The notes under the pieces were generated by a model, which was not told the DNA's origin, did not search any database, and saw only the letters and a program-made list of their open reading frames with translations. Of a DNA stretch of 64,000 nucleotides, positions 37,341-50,100 are shown piece by piece (positions within the stretch are counted from its first letter, which is position 1; the number at the start of each line of letters is the position of its first letter). Source of the stretch: Pithys albifrons albifrons (taxonomy: Eukaryota > Chordata > Aves > Passeriformes > Thamnophilidae); the NCBI RefSeq assembly GCF_047495875.1, contig NC_092480.1, forward strand, positions 1,364,001-1,428,000. Direction: 5' to 3'. The position numbers were made by a program, and so were the translations under genes.

Positions 37341-39064
37341 GTCACGGTGGTGGCACAGCGGTGGTTGGGTAAGTACCACCGTGGTGCGAACCTGAGCAGT
37401 CGGAGGTTGTGCCGGGAAGCTTTACCCTGCAAGAGTCCCTCCACTGTTCTCATCCTCCTGAGCCCTGTCCCTCCAGCAAACCCTTGGGATCATGCGGGAG
37501 TTAGAGTTAGCTGGATAGCTCTGCTCCTGGCACAGCTGCCAGGAGGATGGGAAGGGTCCAAGGGCTCATGAAACCAGAGCCTGGAAGATCTGAGTGCTTT
37601 GGGACATAAAATGGAAAGAAGACTCTTTCTCTGAGAGCTTATTTGCACTGATCTTCTGGAGGAAAGCCTGACTGTGACCTAGATAGTGTCTCAGGACATT
37701 CAAAAAGGAGCAGGTTGGATGGGAAAGCAAGGGATGGGGGACAGTTTCTAGGAACCCAGAGGAGACTCAAGTTGTCTCCTCCAACATACCTTTGCCCCCA
37801 TTTGCAACCTCTTGTTTGTCAAGACCAAACAGAATGGAATTTCTCTTCCTGGCCAGGGTTTGGGGTTGTGGAGAAAGAGATTTTTCAGAGCTTCAGAGTG
37901 AGCAAACGGGTTTGGTATTTCCTCCTTGAGTGTTATATGAAAGACCCAATAATTGCTAAATAAAATCCAACTGGCTGCGATGCACGCAATTCCCGGATCT
38001 TCTCTGGATGCTTAGCCAAGCTCAGAGGAAACAATCTGAGGGACTGCTGTCCCCTCTTCCAGCCTGGTGATTCATCTCCCCCTCTTGGACCTGGCCCCAC
38101 AACCCAGCCTGGAGCAGTGACTGCAGAGCGCTTGGGGTGTCCTTCAGCCTCCCCCACCCTCTCCCTCCATTCCGCATATCTGCAGCTGGATTCCCCATGC
38201 GGTGGCTTGGCCGGGCTGCAAACCTGTAATTGTTTCCTCGTGGCTGAATTGGGCTGGTTGGAATCAGCAGCCCTGGTGTTTTGAGGACACATCCATGGGT
38301 CCCTTACCCACACACACATCCTGGACGGAGACAGGCACTGGGCAGGGACCCAGAGGGTAGATGTTGCCACACAAATCCCTTCCACCTCATGGTCAGGCAG
38401 GCTCAGCTCAGCTCCTGGGAAGTCGGTGCCATCCTTCAGCAGTCTTGGCTCCCTGTCCAGCTGCTGTGTCCCTCCTGCTCCCTGCTCTTGGCCCCTTTCC
38501 CTCCACTGCATCGCTGTGACTCATCCTTGCTGAGCTCACCCACTGGAGCTGCAGCGGGGCTGGCAGGGCAGGCACCCGCCGGTGCCAGGAGAGGGTCCCT
38601 CACCTGGAATCCCCCTCGCCGTGAGTCACAGACCTCTGGATAAGGTGTGCAGGCACCAGGGGGCATCAATTCTCCTGCTCCAACCTTGGATGGGCACGGG
38701 ACAGAAGGGGGGAGAAGGCAGCACAGGCAGGCCTTGCTGCAGATCTGTGTCACACCCACTGAAGGTCTGCTGGGGGGATCTGAACAGGAAAAAGAGAGCA
38801 TGGATACGGCATTACACACAGTGCCTGATTCCCCGGCTCACTGCAGTGCCAGCCTGTCTCTGTGCAGTGAACCGGCATCGTGAGGAGGAGGAGGCTGTAG
38901 AGCATCACTGGTGCAAGAAGGGCAGCCTGCCCACCTGTGCCATGCCTGCACCATGGAGTGGCCACATCCATGTGCCAGGGCAATGGCCTGGCTAACTGCC
39001 TCTCTCTCCCCCTGCCCAGGCTTCCCTCTCAGACACAGCCCCCACGGGGCACCTCAGTGACAAG

Positions 39065-40249
39065 ATGAACCCCACCGTCGGCATCGCTGTCATCCTGACA
39101 GGTACAGCTGGCAGCACACACCCCTCCCTGCTCCCTCGGCCCAGAGCAGCCAGCCCAGGGCCTGGAGGCTGCAGGAGCACCCCCAGAGCTCGCTGCTCCC
39201 TGTCCAACCCCCTCCTGCCTCTGTCCCAGTCCTCCAGGCTGCCCACTGCCAGATGATCAAGGACCTGAGTGCCTGCCTGCTGGGCCAGAACCTGCGCGTG
39301 GACTGTCACTATGAGAACAAAACCAGCAACCCCCTGACCTACGAGTTCAGCATCACCAAGGACAACAGGAAGCACGTCATCCACAGCACCATCAGCGTCT
39401 CTGAGAACATCTACCGGAGCCGGGCCAACGTCACCATGCACAGGAACCTGGTGTGCCTCCACCTGCAGAGCTTCACCACCAGCGATGAGGGTGTCTACAT
39501 GTGCGAGCTGAAGGCCACCAACGACTACACCGGCAACCAGATACGGAACATCACTGTCATCAAAGGTGAGGTGGGCAGTGCCATCTGCTCATCCTTTGGC
39601 CTCTCCTTTTCTCCCTCTCCTTGGCTAGGCAGGGCCAGCAGGGAAAGGAAAACACCCAAACCCTTCACAATCCCCATAAATGTTTCCCAACCCTTAGATG
39701 CCCTTCCTACTAGCAAGCAGAGTAGTCAGCCCCAGAGATGGGCTCCTTCTGCCCCATCTGAGACTGCTTTTTCTGCCTTTCTTGGGTTCCACCTCAGGTA
39801 CATCACCTCTCACAGAGGTGACAGTGGAGATTTTCCACACCTGTGTCCCACAGGAGCAGTCCTCCTCTTGCAGAGCCCTTTGTCTCAGCTGGTGCCCATG
39901 CCCTTGTCACCTCAGTCAGGCACAGGCAGGGTTATGCTTCTCAGGCTCCCCAAAACCTTTGCTGCTACGTGGTGGGAGGGAACAGGCAAGGGGTGGGGAT
40001 GGGACTTGCTGCATTTCTGTGACAGATAAAAAGGCAGGAAGCTGTGCCCCAGCACCATTATAACACCCAGCCTGAGCCCTGCTCCCAGGCATTTCATGGC
40101 AGCTCTTCTCTCCCTCCCCATTCCTTCTCCTCACAGACAAACTGGAGAAATGTGCCGGCTTCAGCCTCTTGATCCAGAATACCTCGTGGCTCCTGCTGCT
40201 TCTCCTTTCCCTGCCTCTCCTGCAAGCCGTGGACTTCGTGTCCCTGTGA
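39065..40249 (+). CDS. THY1: Thy-1 membrane glycoprotein (CD90), GPI-anchored
   Basis: The CDS joins 39065-39101, 39230-39565 and 40137-40249 (161 codons plus stop), the same length as human THY1. The exon before the ATG starts at an acceptor at 39020. Residues 1-19 form a signal peptide (MNPTVGIAVILTVLQAAHC). A single V-type Ig domain follows. Cys38 and Cys104 should form the Ig disulfide, with Cys104 in the DEGVYMC motif. Cys28 and Cys130 correspond to the second, Thy-1-specific disulfide. N-glycosylation sequons occur at Asn42, Asn79 and Asn119, the same three places as in mammals. Cys130 (LEKC) is also the likely GPI attachment site, followed by a hydrophobic tail ending AVDFVSL that is removed on anchoring. 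Intron phases (1, 1) fit exactly. The protein acts at the outer cell surface of neurons, fibroblasts and some blood cells, binding integrins. I am very sure of identity. Confidence 0.97.
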
Positions 40250-42085
40250 GAGGAAAAGCACCTCGCACACACTCACACACACACACACACACGCACACAT
40301 CGAGCACCCCAGCAAACCCTCCTCCCCCGCCAGGTCGCAGCCCTTGGAAAAAGAGAAGCTGAAGCGTCTGGAAGCCGTGCAACCTCTCTGTGTTATCTCT
40401 ATATAGCCGTATATCTAACGCTAGCGCCGCCCTGTGCCGAGGCCATCCCACGCACACACGCCCCGCGCCGAAGCATGGTGGGCTCTGCTAGGCAGCGTTG
40501 CTTCTCCCATGGAGCCTCCCCGCTCCACAGCCTGGCTGGTTTTGCTCTTGCTGGGAGCACTGGAGCCTCAGCCTCGCTTATCCCATCCCTTTAACTTTGG
40601 GGGTTTGCCTGTTCTCAGCTGGATTGGCAGGTAAGAGAGAGGGATGATGTGAGAGCGTGTGGAGGGTCCCCGTGCTTGCTGCGGTGCCCACAGCCCCTGG
40701 AGGTGATGGGGCTCTTGGTGCCCCCACCTGCCCTGCCTGCCAGCCAGGTGACTGATTCCTCATCCTGCTCCTCACCCTGAGTCACCCCGAAATGCCACGC
40801 TTGGGAGTGGGCATGAGGCAAATCCTGTCTCAGAGCAAGCTGGGAGGAGGAGAAAGGGCAGCCCAGGGATGCTGAGCCTGGCCAAGCTGGGAGGAAAAAG
40901 AGCAGATCTCAGAGGCACCTGTGAACCCCCCCTGCCTCCTTAGGGCTCCTCTGAGGCTCTGGGAGCAGGTTCACTGCAAATGTGCTTTGGCAACAAGTTT
41001 TTCCTAATCTGTTTCTTACAGCTGAGCTGGAAGTGAGGCCTCCTCCAGACACCATCTGGTACCTTTGGGCTGCCCGAGCCAGAGCCACCACTTGCTCTCC
41101 CCAGGGACCAGCCCTTAGCTGTGACGAGAGAGTTTCTGCCAGCGCCCGCTGCAGTGGAGGCAAGCAGAGCCTCTCTGAGCTAGACACAGCCCTGCCCTCA
41201 CCTCCACTGCCCTCCCCAAGGCCCCCAGAGCTGCATCCAGACTGGTGGGGAGGAGTGTGACCCTGCAGGGACTCCTCTGCACTGTCACCTTGTCTTGCCC
41301 AAGAAAACAACTTGGGTCCCGAATCCTTGCCCATGGGTAGGCTCAGCAGTCTTCCAGTCCCACCATGCTCCTGGCAGGAGCACGTGTGTCCCCTCCCTTC
41401 TCCCTCCTCCCTTCCAGCATTTCCCTGCCTCCACTTAAGAGCAGAAAAGGACCGAAGGGCAGCCCAGCTCTCGTCCACCACCTCAGTAAAGTCAGATGAT
41501 CCCGGGGCTGGCAAGAGCAGGGACAGGGATTCCCAGCACAGACCAGGGTGGGTGTGGCCAGGGGACCCCAGGAGCCTCCCAGGGGAGAGCAGAGGGAGGG
41601 GAGGATGCAGGCAGGAGCATCCTCATCCACAGGTGAACCCCAGCGCTGCTGAGCTGCCTGGGCTGTGCCACCACGAAGTAGAGCAATTGGCAGCAGCTGC
41701 TCCCACTCCTTGCTCCTCTCCAGACACCGCCAGCTGCCTCCTACCCCCGTGTCCGTCCCACCCTTGCCTGCTTGCTTGCTGTCTAGTGCTGCTGAGGCCG
41801 TGTAGAGCTGAGGTCTGGCTGTGCCCAGCCCCCTGGGCGTGCTGGTGAGCGCCGGGGCGGGCACAGGGCCCAGTGGCAGAGCGCGGACGCGTCTCAAGTC
41901 TTCATTTTTTTGTGAACATTTGTAGTTGTTTCCACAGCTTGTTGTCAGAGAAATTCTGTTAAAGGGGAAAAAGAACAAAGAAAAAAAAGAACCCTATGAA
42001 AAGCAACAACAACAACAAAAAAACCCACAACTATCCTCCAGGAGTGTTCCTCTGTCTGCACAATAAAACCCTTCCTAGGTTGTGT
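40250..42085 (+). other. THY1: THY1 3' UTR
   Basis: This is the non-coding tail of the last THY1 exon. It holds a (CA)n run at 40265-40299 and an A-rich (AAC)n stretch at 42003-42025. It ends at a canonical AATAAA (42062-42067) followed by the GT-rich GGTTGTGTGTTGG. No earlier AATAAA is seen in the UTR, so I extend it to here. A length near 1.8 kb agrees broadly with the long UTRs of vertebrate THY1. Confidence 0.7.
42062..42067 (+). terminator. THY1: Polyadenylation signal AATAAA, THY1
   Basis: A perfect hexamer with a GT-rich downstream element at 42078-42090, 1.8 kb after the THY1 stop. Confidence 0.75.
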
Positions 42086-42089
42086 GTTG

Positions 42090-45000
42090 GAGCCTCGGGC
42101 GACCGTGTGTGCAGCGGTGGGATGAAGGGCTGTGGTGGGGCTGGGCTGCAGCCTGTACCCAGGGCAGGGAGCCTGTGCCCCCAGCATCCCAGCTGAGGGG
42201 TACAGCACCCCAGGGCAGCCTCAACCAGGCTTCCAGCACCCCAATCCCTGCAGGAGAGAAGCAGACAGGGGGACAAGACTCGCCTTCCCTGGGGAGGATT
42301 ACCCCCTTCTGCCCATCTGGAGCACTGACCCCTGTGCCCAGACCCTTTGCCCCATTCCCATACCTGTCCCTATCCCCCCAGCTCCATCCCAGAGGCCCCT
42401 TCCTCCTCTGCCAGCAGAGAGGCAAAGTAGGGGATCCCAGGTCTGGTCCTGGTCCATCCATCCTCCTGGGTGGGAATTGCCAGGCTGAGAGGACACATGG
42501 GAGCAGGGCTGGGTATTCATGTCCCAAAAATCCTGTGCCAGTCACACCAGTGTCCTGCTGGTGCCCCTGTGCCCTCATGCTGCCTGTGGGACTGCCATGG
42601 GCTCCCGTGTCCTCTGGAGCAGCCACTGCTCCTTGCACAGGGTCACAATGCCACCCTGGCACCAGGACCTGTGGGACAGCTCACCCTCAGGTGGGAGCAG
42701 GGCTCGGCCACCACCCCCTAACACCATTGGTGACCCCGTGCAGCCTCCCCGATGCCGCCCAGACGCGTCCCTCCCTCGCGGGTCCCTCCCTGTTTCGGGG
42801 CTGGAGCCAGGCGGGACAGAGGGAGATGCCACCGTAATTACCTCCCTGCTCATTATCCCCAGCAGGTTCTCGCTGAGTCAGGGCCGCGCAGGTGCCAGCG
42901 TTCCCTGGGCGGGTCGGGCGTCGGGGAGCGCTGCTGGGTGGGTGTCCTGGTGTCCCTATGGGTCCACGAGGAACGGCCACGACACTGCAGCTGCCCAGTG
43001 CCCACCTTTGCTGCAGCCTCAGTGGCTCTTCTCCCTCTGGCTTGCCCTAAGGGGGGCAAACCCCAGACCAAGCCCTGCCCTCACCCTGATGCGCTACTCC
43101 AGACCTCACCGTCAGCACGGGCACACCATTCGTCTGACACCGAGCAGTGTCCCACCCTGCTCTCTCTCTCTTAACCCTTCATCTACCCTTTCCCTCTTGG
43201 ACCTCCATGCCCCTCCCCAGAGTGCTCCCTTCCTCACACTTACCCTGGGGCATCCCTCATGCCCACAGCCCGGGCTGCCCCCGCAGCCTCCCCTCCCAGC
43301 ACAGCCCTTGCCGTGAGCCACCAGCCCCTCGTGTTCACGTCCCCTTTAAGCCTCCCCAAGCTGGAATGCGAGAGGAGCATTTCAGCGCCCTGTGAGGTCA
43401 GATAAAGACACTATATTTATCTGGTCGGTAACCTGAGCCCTGAATTTCTGCGGTGGCGTTTTTTACGTGGCCCCACAGCCCTCTGGGCTCGGCCCCCTCC
43501 AGCCACGGAGCTCTATCTCGGGGTAGAGGGGCTGGCCTGGGGGTGCCCTGTCCCCTTCCGAGGGCTCGGCTGCTGACCAGCTCCACATCGCCCAGCTCCG
43601 GTGCCAGGGGGAGCTTCCCAAGGAGGCAGGATCAGCCCCGTGGGCATCGCCACATGCCCAGCTGTTCATCCCTCGCCGTGCCCCCGACCAGCACAGGTGA
43701 GTGGAGGGGGTGCTGTGGGGACACCGCCCTGTGGAGGGGGTCTCAGAGACAGACAAAACTACCCCCCCTCTTCCTTCAGCTGCACAAAACCACGGGGCAG
43801 AGGTTTCTCTCCAGGTTCAGAGTTACTCAGAAAACCTTGGCAGCTTCCTGGCAGCCTCCTTGTTCCCCAGCAAGGGCAGAGCCGCGTGCCCAGGGGTCCC
43901 TTCCTTTTTTTTTTTCCCAACCACAGACCTCAAAGCAATTAACACATCATGCCCTGGGTCTTACGTCAAGGTTCCCAGTGGGTCTGGGCTTCTGCTGCCT
44001 GGGGGGCTGGCCCGGGAGGGGTGAGTAGCAGGTTGGATGGGGATGTGTCAGCAGCACGGAGTGAGTCCGGAGCGGTGACTCCCGGCCAGCACGTGGGGTG
44101 TGAGGCTGGAGGGTTCTCAGGCCCAGAGGCTGGTGGGGGAAGGAAGGGCCCTGACCAGGCTGGCCCCAGCTGTGTGGGTCACCTTGGACAGGGCCCATCG
44201 TTCTGGAGGCTGTGAGGGGAGATGGGGGGAGCACCACTGGAGCTGGGGTGGCTTCTCCCCAAGTGCTGGGACAGGGCTGTGAGAGGGTCACTGGGGTGAC
44301 CAGGATGACTCCAGCCCCTTGCAGGGAGCAAAAGTTTTGTGGCACATTCCACTCAGGGCTGCTCAGGGCCACTCTCCCTAGAGAGAGATGGATACCCAGA
44401 GGGATCCTTTGCCTTGTGCCCCTCAGAGGATGGGCAGGAGGCTGTCCCACTCCTCTGCCACTCTCAGCTGGACACGGAGCCCCTCCATCCCTAACTGGAG
44501 CATGTAAAGTACTCCCACAGGGTTCCCTCTCTGCCACTGCTGGGAGTTCCCATGTAACCTCCAGGCTGGGACATTGTGTCTCAGGGTGCAGGGGACACAG
44601 CTCCAAGTCTGTGTAAGTGAGAAGCAACTGTGCTGTGACACCTTGGATGGAGCCAGCGCTGTGTAAGCTGAGCTGAGCCTGCTCTGGGGCTCTGTGGCCA
44701 CTGAGGGGGACAGCAGTCACCAGGCACAGGCAGGAGGACAGAGGGGACAGCTGCCACCGAGCACAGGCAGGACAGCAGCTGGCAATGGAGCAGTGTTTCT
44801 GCTCCTCCTCCAGAGTGAAGGGTTTGCCTGCCTGCTTTGAGCTGAGCTTCCCACTGGGAAGGCTGGTGGAACTGGAGGCCAGGACAGGACTCCCAAGCAC
44901 TTGGAGCAGTCCCATGGTGTCCTGCTCCCATGTCCTGGCACGGGCTCCTGCCTGGCCACGTGAGTGCAGACCGGACATTCCTGTGCCTCAGCTTCTCCTG

Positions 45001-47134
45001 ACACCCCGGGAGGATGATGAGGGTGCAGGAGACCTGACTCAGCCGTGCCAGCCCCAGGGCTTTTCCAGGCACCAGGAGAGCTCAGCACTATGACGGGCAG
45101 GGAGGGGCCAGAGCCCAGGAAGCACTGGGAGGAACCGGGGTGTTCTCACACCTCATCAGCTCCTCTGGCTCCTGGCACACTCCGCTCTCCCTCTGCCCTG
45201 GGGTCCGCTCGGATGTGACACGGGGACTCGGCAGCACAGGCAGTCCTAGCAGATGTGGCATTCCTCCATGGTAAGATCTCTTTTCCCAAGACATGGGGTA
45301 GCTGCCATGCCTGGCCCTGGCTCCTGCTCCCATCCCTCCATCAGCTCCCCCACATCCCCAGGGCACATGGTGTCCTCTGGAAATATGTTCAGCTGCCAGA
45401 GAGCACCTGCTGCCCTCCTGCTTCCAAACTGGAGGCTCTCCTGGTGCTGCCAGTGTCAGTGATGGCACAGCACAGTGGCAGATGGTGAGCAATGGTGGGT
45501 GATCAGGAGCAGTGGGTGAAGGCACAGGGTGCTGTCAGAGGCCACAGGCACTGCTGGCAGTGGGTGATGGCATGAGGGTATTTCAGCACTTGAGGCACCT
45601 GTCCCAAGCCCAGATCATCTCTGCTGGTGAGGGAGACAAGGATCAGGGATAGCCCAGACAGGGTCCTGTGCCAGGCTGCTCCATGGCCCAGCAGGGCAGG
45701 CAGCCAGGCACGAGCACATGGAGCTGAGGGGCTCTGTCATGCTCATTCTGGCACTGGCAGAGAGTGCCAGTCTCTTGGCTGGGGTCCCACATCCCTCCAA
45801 GCAGAATTCCCTCACTGTCCATGTCAAATCCTGACTGGCAAAACCTCTCCTGGGCCCTCACTCCTGGTGAGGGCAGCCCCAGCCTGGCTGGGAGGAGCTG
45901 GGTGTTTCGTGGAGTCCTTGCCTGGGAGCAGGTTATTCACCCTTCAGCCTCTGTTCCCAAACAGGTCTGTGTGCTCCACCTTGCTCCTGCTTGTAAATAT
46001 TTCCCTCTCCACTGTGGGATGTGGTTCTCTGGGCAATAACAACAGCACCTGGGATGCAGCTGAGTGGCTGGAAAGCCAGGCTGTCTGCCAGGAGCCCACG
46101 GGTGCTCCTCACCACCCTCTCCTAAAAGCAGTCCCGGGGCATTTCCGCTCTGGGGTCAGTCTCCAGGATTCTGAGCAGGAGCCTGGGTCCCCGTAGAGTC
46201 AGGCAGGGATCCAGCTGCCGGATTTCAGTGCCCACCCCGAATCCTGGATGCACCCTGCGTGCTGCCGGGGCTGTGCCAGGGACGGGCCAGGCACAGGCTC
46301 CGTCACCTCCTGGCTTGGAGCGGGGCCAGAGCCCGCCCCAGCTGGGCTGGGAAAAACCTGTGAATCAGGGTCATCTCCCGGGTGACTGGAGACTCTCGGA
46401 GCCACACGAGCCACTGTCCTACCAGGGAAGGGACACCAGGCACCGGGGCAGTCGAGTGCCAGAACCAGCAGGACAGAGGAGCTCAGCTCGGGTCCTGCCA
46501 TCCCAGGTGCCACCCACAGCCCCAGGACAGGTAGGGAACCAGCTGACAGCCTGACAGCGTGGGTGCTGAGGGCAAACTTTCCTCCAGCTCCAGACAGCCC
46601 TGAATAACCAGGGGAAGGGGCTGGGCTGGCTGGCTTAGTCCATCCCTCCTGCCTCTTTCAGACAGAGCTGGGCCTAAGTGACCAGGCAACTGCCTCCCAT
46701 CTGGAGGAGACACTGGGGACATCTCTCCAGCCTCTAGAGAGGGACATCCATGGGACAGTGTGGCAGAGATGCCAGGGCTGGAGCAGACATGACTACTGCA
46801 GTCCCTTGCCTTTGGTGACTGTGTATTCTGAGACACTGGGTGCGTCTGGCTGTGCCCTGAGGCTTCCTGCTGTGTTATGAGGTGCCTGAGGGCACATGGG
46901 TGGCAGTGCCAGCTGAGTCCTGCTGTCACAGGCTTCTTCAGGAACTCTGGCAGGTGGCAGGAGGCATGAACACTGTACCCCACAGCACCCTTTACCACCT
47001 GGGTTCCCTCTGTCACCCTCATGCCTCTCCCAGCCTACCCCCGGACAGTGGGCTTCTGGGTGGGTGCTGGTGGTTGGCACCCAGTTGTGCTGACCACAGT
47101 GTGTGGAAGCTCAGCCTTGGGCTCTTCTCTTGCA
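42090..47134 (+). other. USP2: THY1-USP2 interval: presumed USP2-long promoter, 5' UTR exon and first intron
   Basis: The long-isoform ATG exon starts with a splice acceptor (CTCTTGCAG|TCGATG at 47135), so at least one upstream non-coding USP2 exon must lie in this 5-kb interval. I cannot place it with confidence. Candidate promoter sequence is the CpG-containing segment about 42740-43000, or the segment around a TATATTTA at 43412-43419, which is flanked by AGATAAA/TTTATCT arms. Two perfect E-boxes (CACGTG) occur at 44090-44095 and 44957-44962. Long antisense open frames (for example 43947-44978) show no domain. Confidence 0.45.
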
Positions 47135-47176
47135 GTCGATGCCTCCAGGAGAGCGCGCTGAGCCCCAGCCTGCAGC

Positions 47177-50100
47177 ATGTCCCAGCTCTCCTCCACGCTG
47201 AAGCGCTACGTCGACTCCTCCCGCTACGCCGAGACCACCTACACCAAAGTGCCCAGCGGGTACAGCTCCTACACCTCCTATGGATCCACCTTGTCCTACG
47301 CAGACAGTGACAAAATCGGCTTCAAAGCCAGCTACCTGGGCTCGCCCCGCTACCACCCCGCGGGGCTGTCCCCGACCAGCGGCTACGACAGCGGCCGCCT
47401 GTCGTTGTATCCCGACCCCGCCATCCGCCTGAGCCCCTCGTACCTCCGCGCCCAACCGCGCCCGCCCGGCGGGGGGCTCAGCGGAGGGGCCTGTTACACC
47501 TTCGCAGGGTCCCCCACCAGCCCCACGGGTTACCTGTCCTCCGCAGCGCCGCTCAGCCGCCACAAATCCGTCAGCCACTCGGACCTGGCGCGGGAGTTCG
47601 CGGGGCTGCACACCTCGGACAGCGCCTACGGTGCCCGCGGCCGGCAGGAGCCCGGTGCCCTGCAGGGGCTCTACCAGGCTGCCACTCGCTCTGACTATGT
47701 CCGTGGGTACCTGGAGAGCTACGGGAGAAGAAGCAACCACGGCAGCCTCTCTGCTGACCACCTCAGCCCCTCTGAGCCCACACTGGGCTCTGCCCTGCCA
47801 CCCTCGGGCACACGCTCTGCCACCCAGCCCTACGAGAGGAGCGATGACCCCTGCGACGTGCCCGCCCAGGACCCCACGGTATGTGGTGCTGGCTGGGGGT
47901 GGGGGACAGAGCTGTGCTGTGGGGTGGGTCCATGGTCCGTGGTTGTGCCGAGCTCTGGTGCTTTGCCTGGGAATCTCAGCGTGCTGCTCCGTGCCTCAGT
48001 TTCTGCGTCTGAGATGCCCTTGTTGGCGCAGCAGCCCCAGGCTGGAGCTGCTGAGGTGGCCGTGCCCTCTGAGAGGCTGTGCTCGCTGTCTGCAAGCTGG
48101 GAGCAAACCTCACCCCGTGGCTGAGGGTGCCCATGTCCTGGCAGGATTGTGCCCACTGCACTTTTCTCTGTGTGTGCATGACCAGTGGGTGACGGCCCCG
48201 GCCCAGTTCAGGGCCGAGGAGGGGGTTCCTGCTGCCTCATCCCAGCTGGGGAAGGTGACACGACCAGGCTGTGCACTCACCCTGCTGGGATTGCTGGTTT
48301 GGCTGGTGCTGGCTCTGCCACAATGACTCGGTGCCCAGCTGCCAGCCAGATTTCTCACTGATGCCCAGTGATGCCAGTTTCCTGGCACGATCTGTGTCTG
48401 CCATCTCAGGGCCCTGTGCCCCAGCCCCTGTGGCAGCAGCAGGTTCCCCGTGGCAGTGCTGCTCTGGGCAGACAGGGTGTCACACAGGGTGACAGGCACT
48501 CTGTGCCCCAGGTACCTGTCAGTGCTGCATGTCCCCAGAGCCCCAGCGTGGGCCGAGAGCAGGAGTCACACACACAGCCCAGCTCGGGTGCACAGGGGAG
48601 CAGCCTGGTAATTTTCCACTCAGGTTTCCTTCCAAGATCTGGTCAGGCTCTGCTTGCGTTGTCTCCCACTTTCTTTCCATCCACCTGTGGTGGAGTCTGA
48701 TCTGCCCCAGCCCAGGGTCTGACCTGCCCTTTGCTTCCCACCATCATCCACCAAACTGCAAGGAAAAGTGCTGGGAGATTCTTTTCTGCTTCCCTGGGAG
48801 CAGGACAGGAATCTCTTTCCCTTTGCAGCCAGTGCCCCCACATCCCTTTCTGTGCCACTTCCACCACAGAACCATCTGCACCTGCAGTGCCAGCAGCGCC
48901 TTCCCTGGTGAGGGACTCCCTGAGCCCACCTCCTTCATCCATGGCCCCCAGCCCTGGGAGAGGAAGCAGGTTGGGCAGCTGTGAGAGTGGAGGATCAGTG
49001 CTGTGGAAAGGGAATTCCTGCCTCTCACTCCCACACCAGGCCCTGGCAGAGGGGACCAAGGGAGGATCCAGTGGCTGCTGTCAGCCCTGGGCACTCTGGA
49101 AAGCCCACTGCTAGGGAAGGGTCCCCAGCCCAGATGCCCACACACCACTGTGATGTGGGTGCCATCCTGCTGCCATGGGATGCCCACGGGGCAGCAGGGT
49201 CTGTGTTACTCCCAAACTTTAGCCCTTCCTTTGGTCTGCATATGAACATAGCCTGGGCTGGTGAGTGGCAGAGGTGGCACTGGGACAGCCAGCCATGCCA
49301 GGTCAGGCTGGGTCAGCCACACTGGCTTAGGTTTCCTTGGTGCTTTGATGGGCACACCTGCTATTTTCCACTGCTCTGCCTTTTTCCCTCCCTTTCCCAA
49401 GCAAAAGTACCGATCGTAAAACAGAGTTGGGTGCCTGCGGTCGTGCCAGGAGCCGGAAACAGGCACATGTTCAGCCCCGCTGCTGCCATCGGTTCTGCCC
49501 CATTACCCAGCCCAGAGGGCAGTGCCAGCAGCACCCACTCCTGACAGAGCCAGGGTACAGCAGGGCTGGCTCAGTGCCTCCTGCCTTCCCTTATTCTCCA
49601 GCTGCCTCCTGTGTCTACAAACCACCGTGCAGAGGGGTTTGCAGCCAGCAGGTGAGGGTGCCTGCCTTTGTCCCTGCCCACGCCATCACTTTGTGCCTCA
49701 GTTTACCACCCCACGGGGCAAAGGGAGGTGCAGCTGCAGAGTTGCTGGGGCCATGCTGGCTCCTGGGAAGGGCAGGCTGGAGAGGGGCAGGACTGGGGCT
49801 GTGCCGCCCCATTAACCACCCTGGGTGTACACAGGGTCAGGAGGCCAGAGCCACCCACAAAACCGCCGGCAGCTCTCCGCAGTCCCATCCTGAGCAGCTG
49901 ACGTCCCTGGCCCGCAGCCAGCCCCAGCCCTGCCTGCCACTGCGGTGCCAACCGGGCCTGTGGCAACCTCTGCCCGCGGCAGAAGGTCACTGCTGCAGAG
50001 GGGACGGCTGAGGGCATGGACCTGGCTCTGGGTGGTGCCATCCCACCAGATGTCCCATTCCCTTTCCCACTCCAGCCTGGCCCTCAGAGCCTGCATGCCA

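Noticed and set aside
36384..37395. Long frames on both strands (up to 331 codons) across the CpG-rich region
   Set aside because: GC-rich DNA has few stop codons. The region behaves as a promoter and 5' UTR exon of THY1.
43947..44978. A 343-codon - strand frame between THY1 and USP2
   Set aside because: No domain and no supporting splice or promoter context. It is likely a chance frame in GC-rich sequence.
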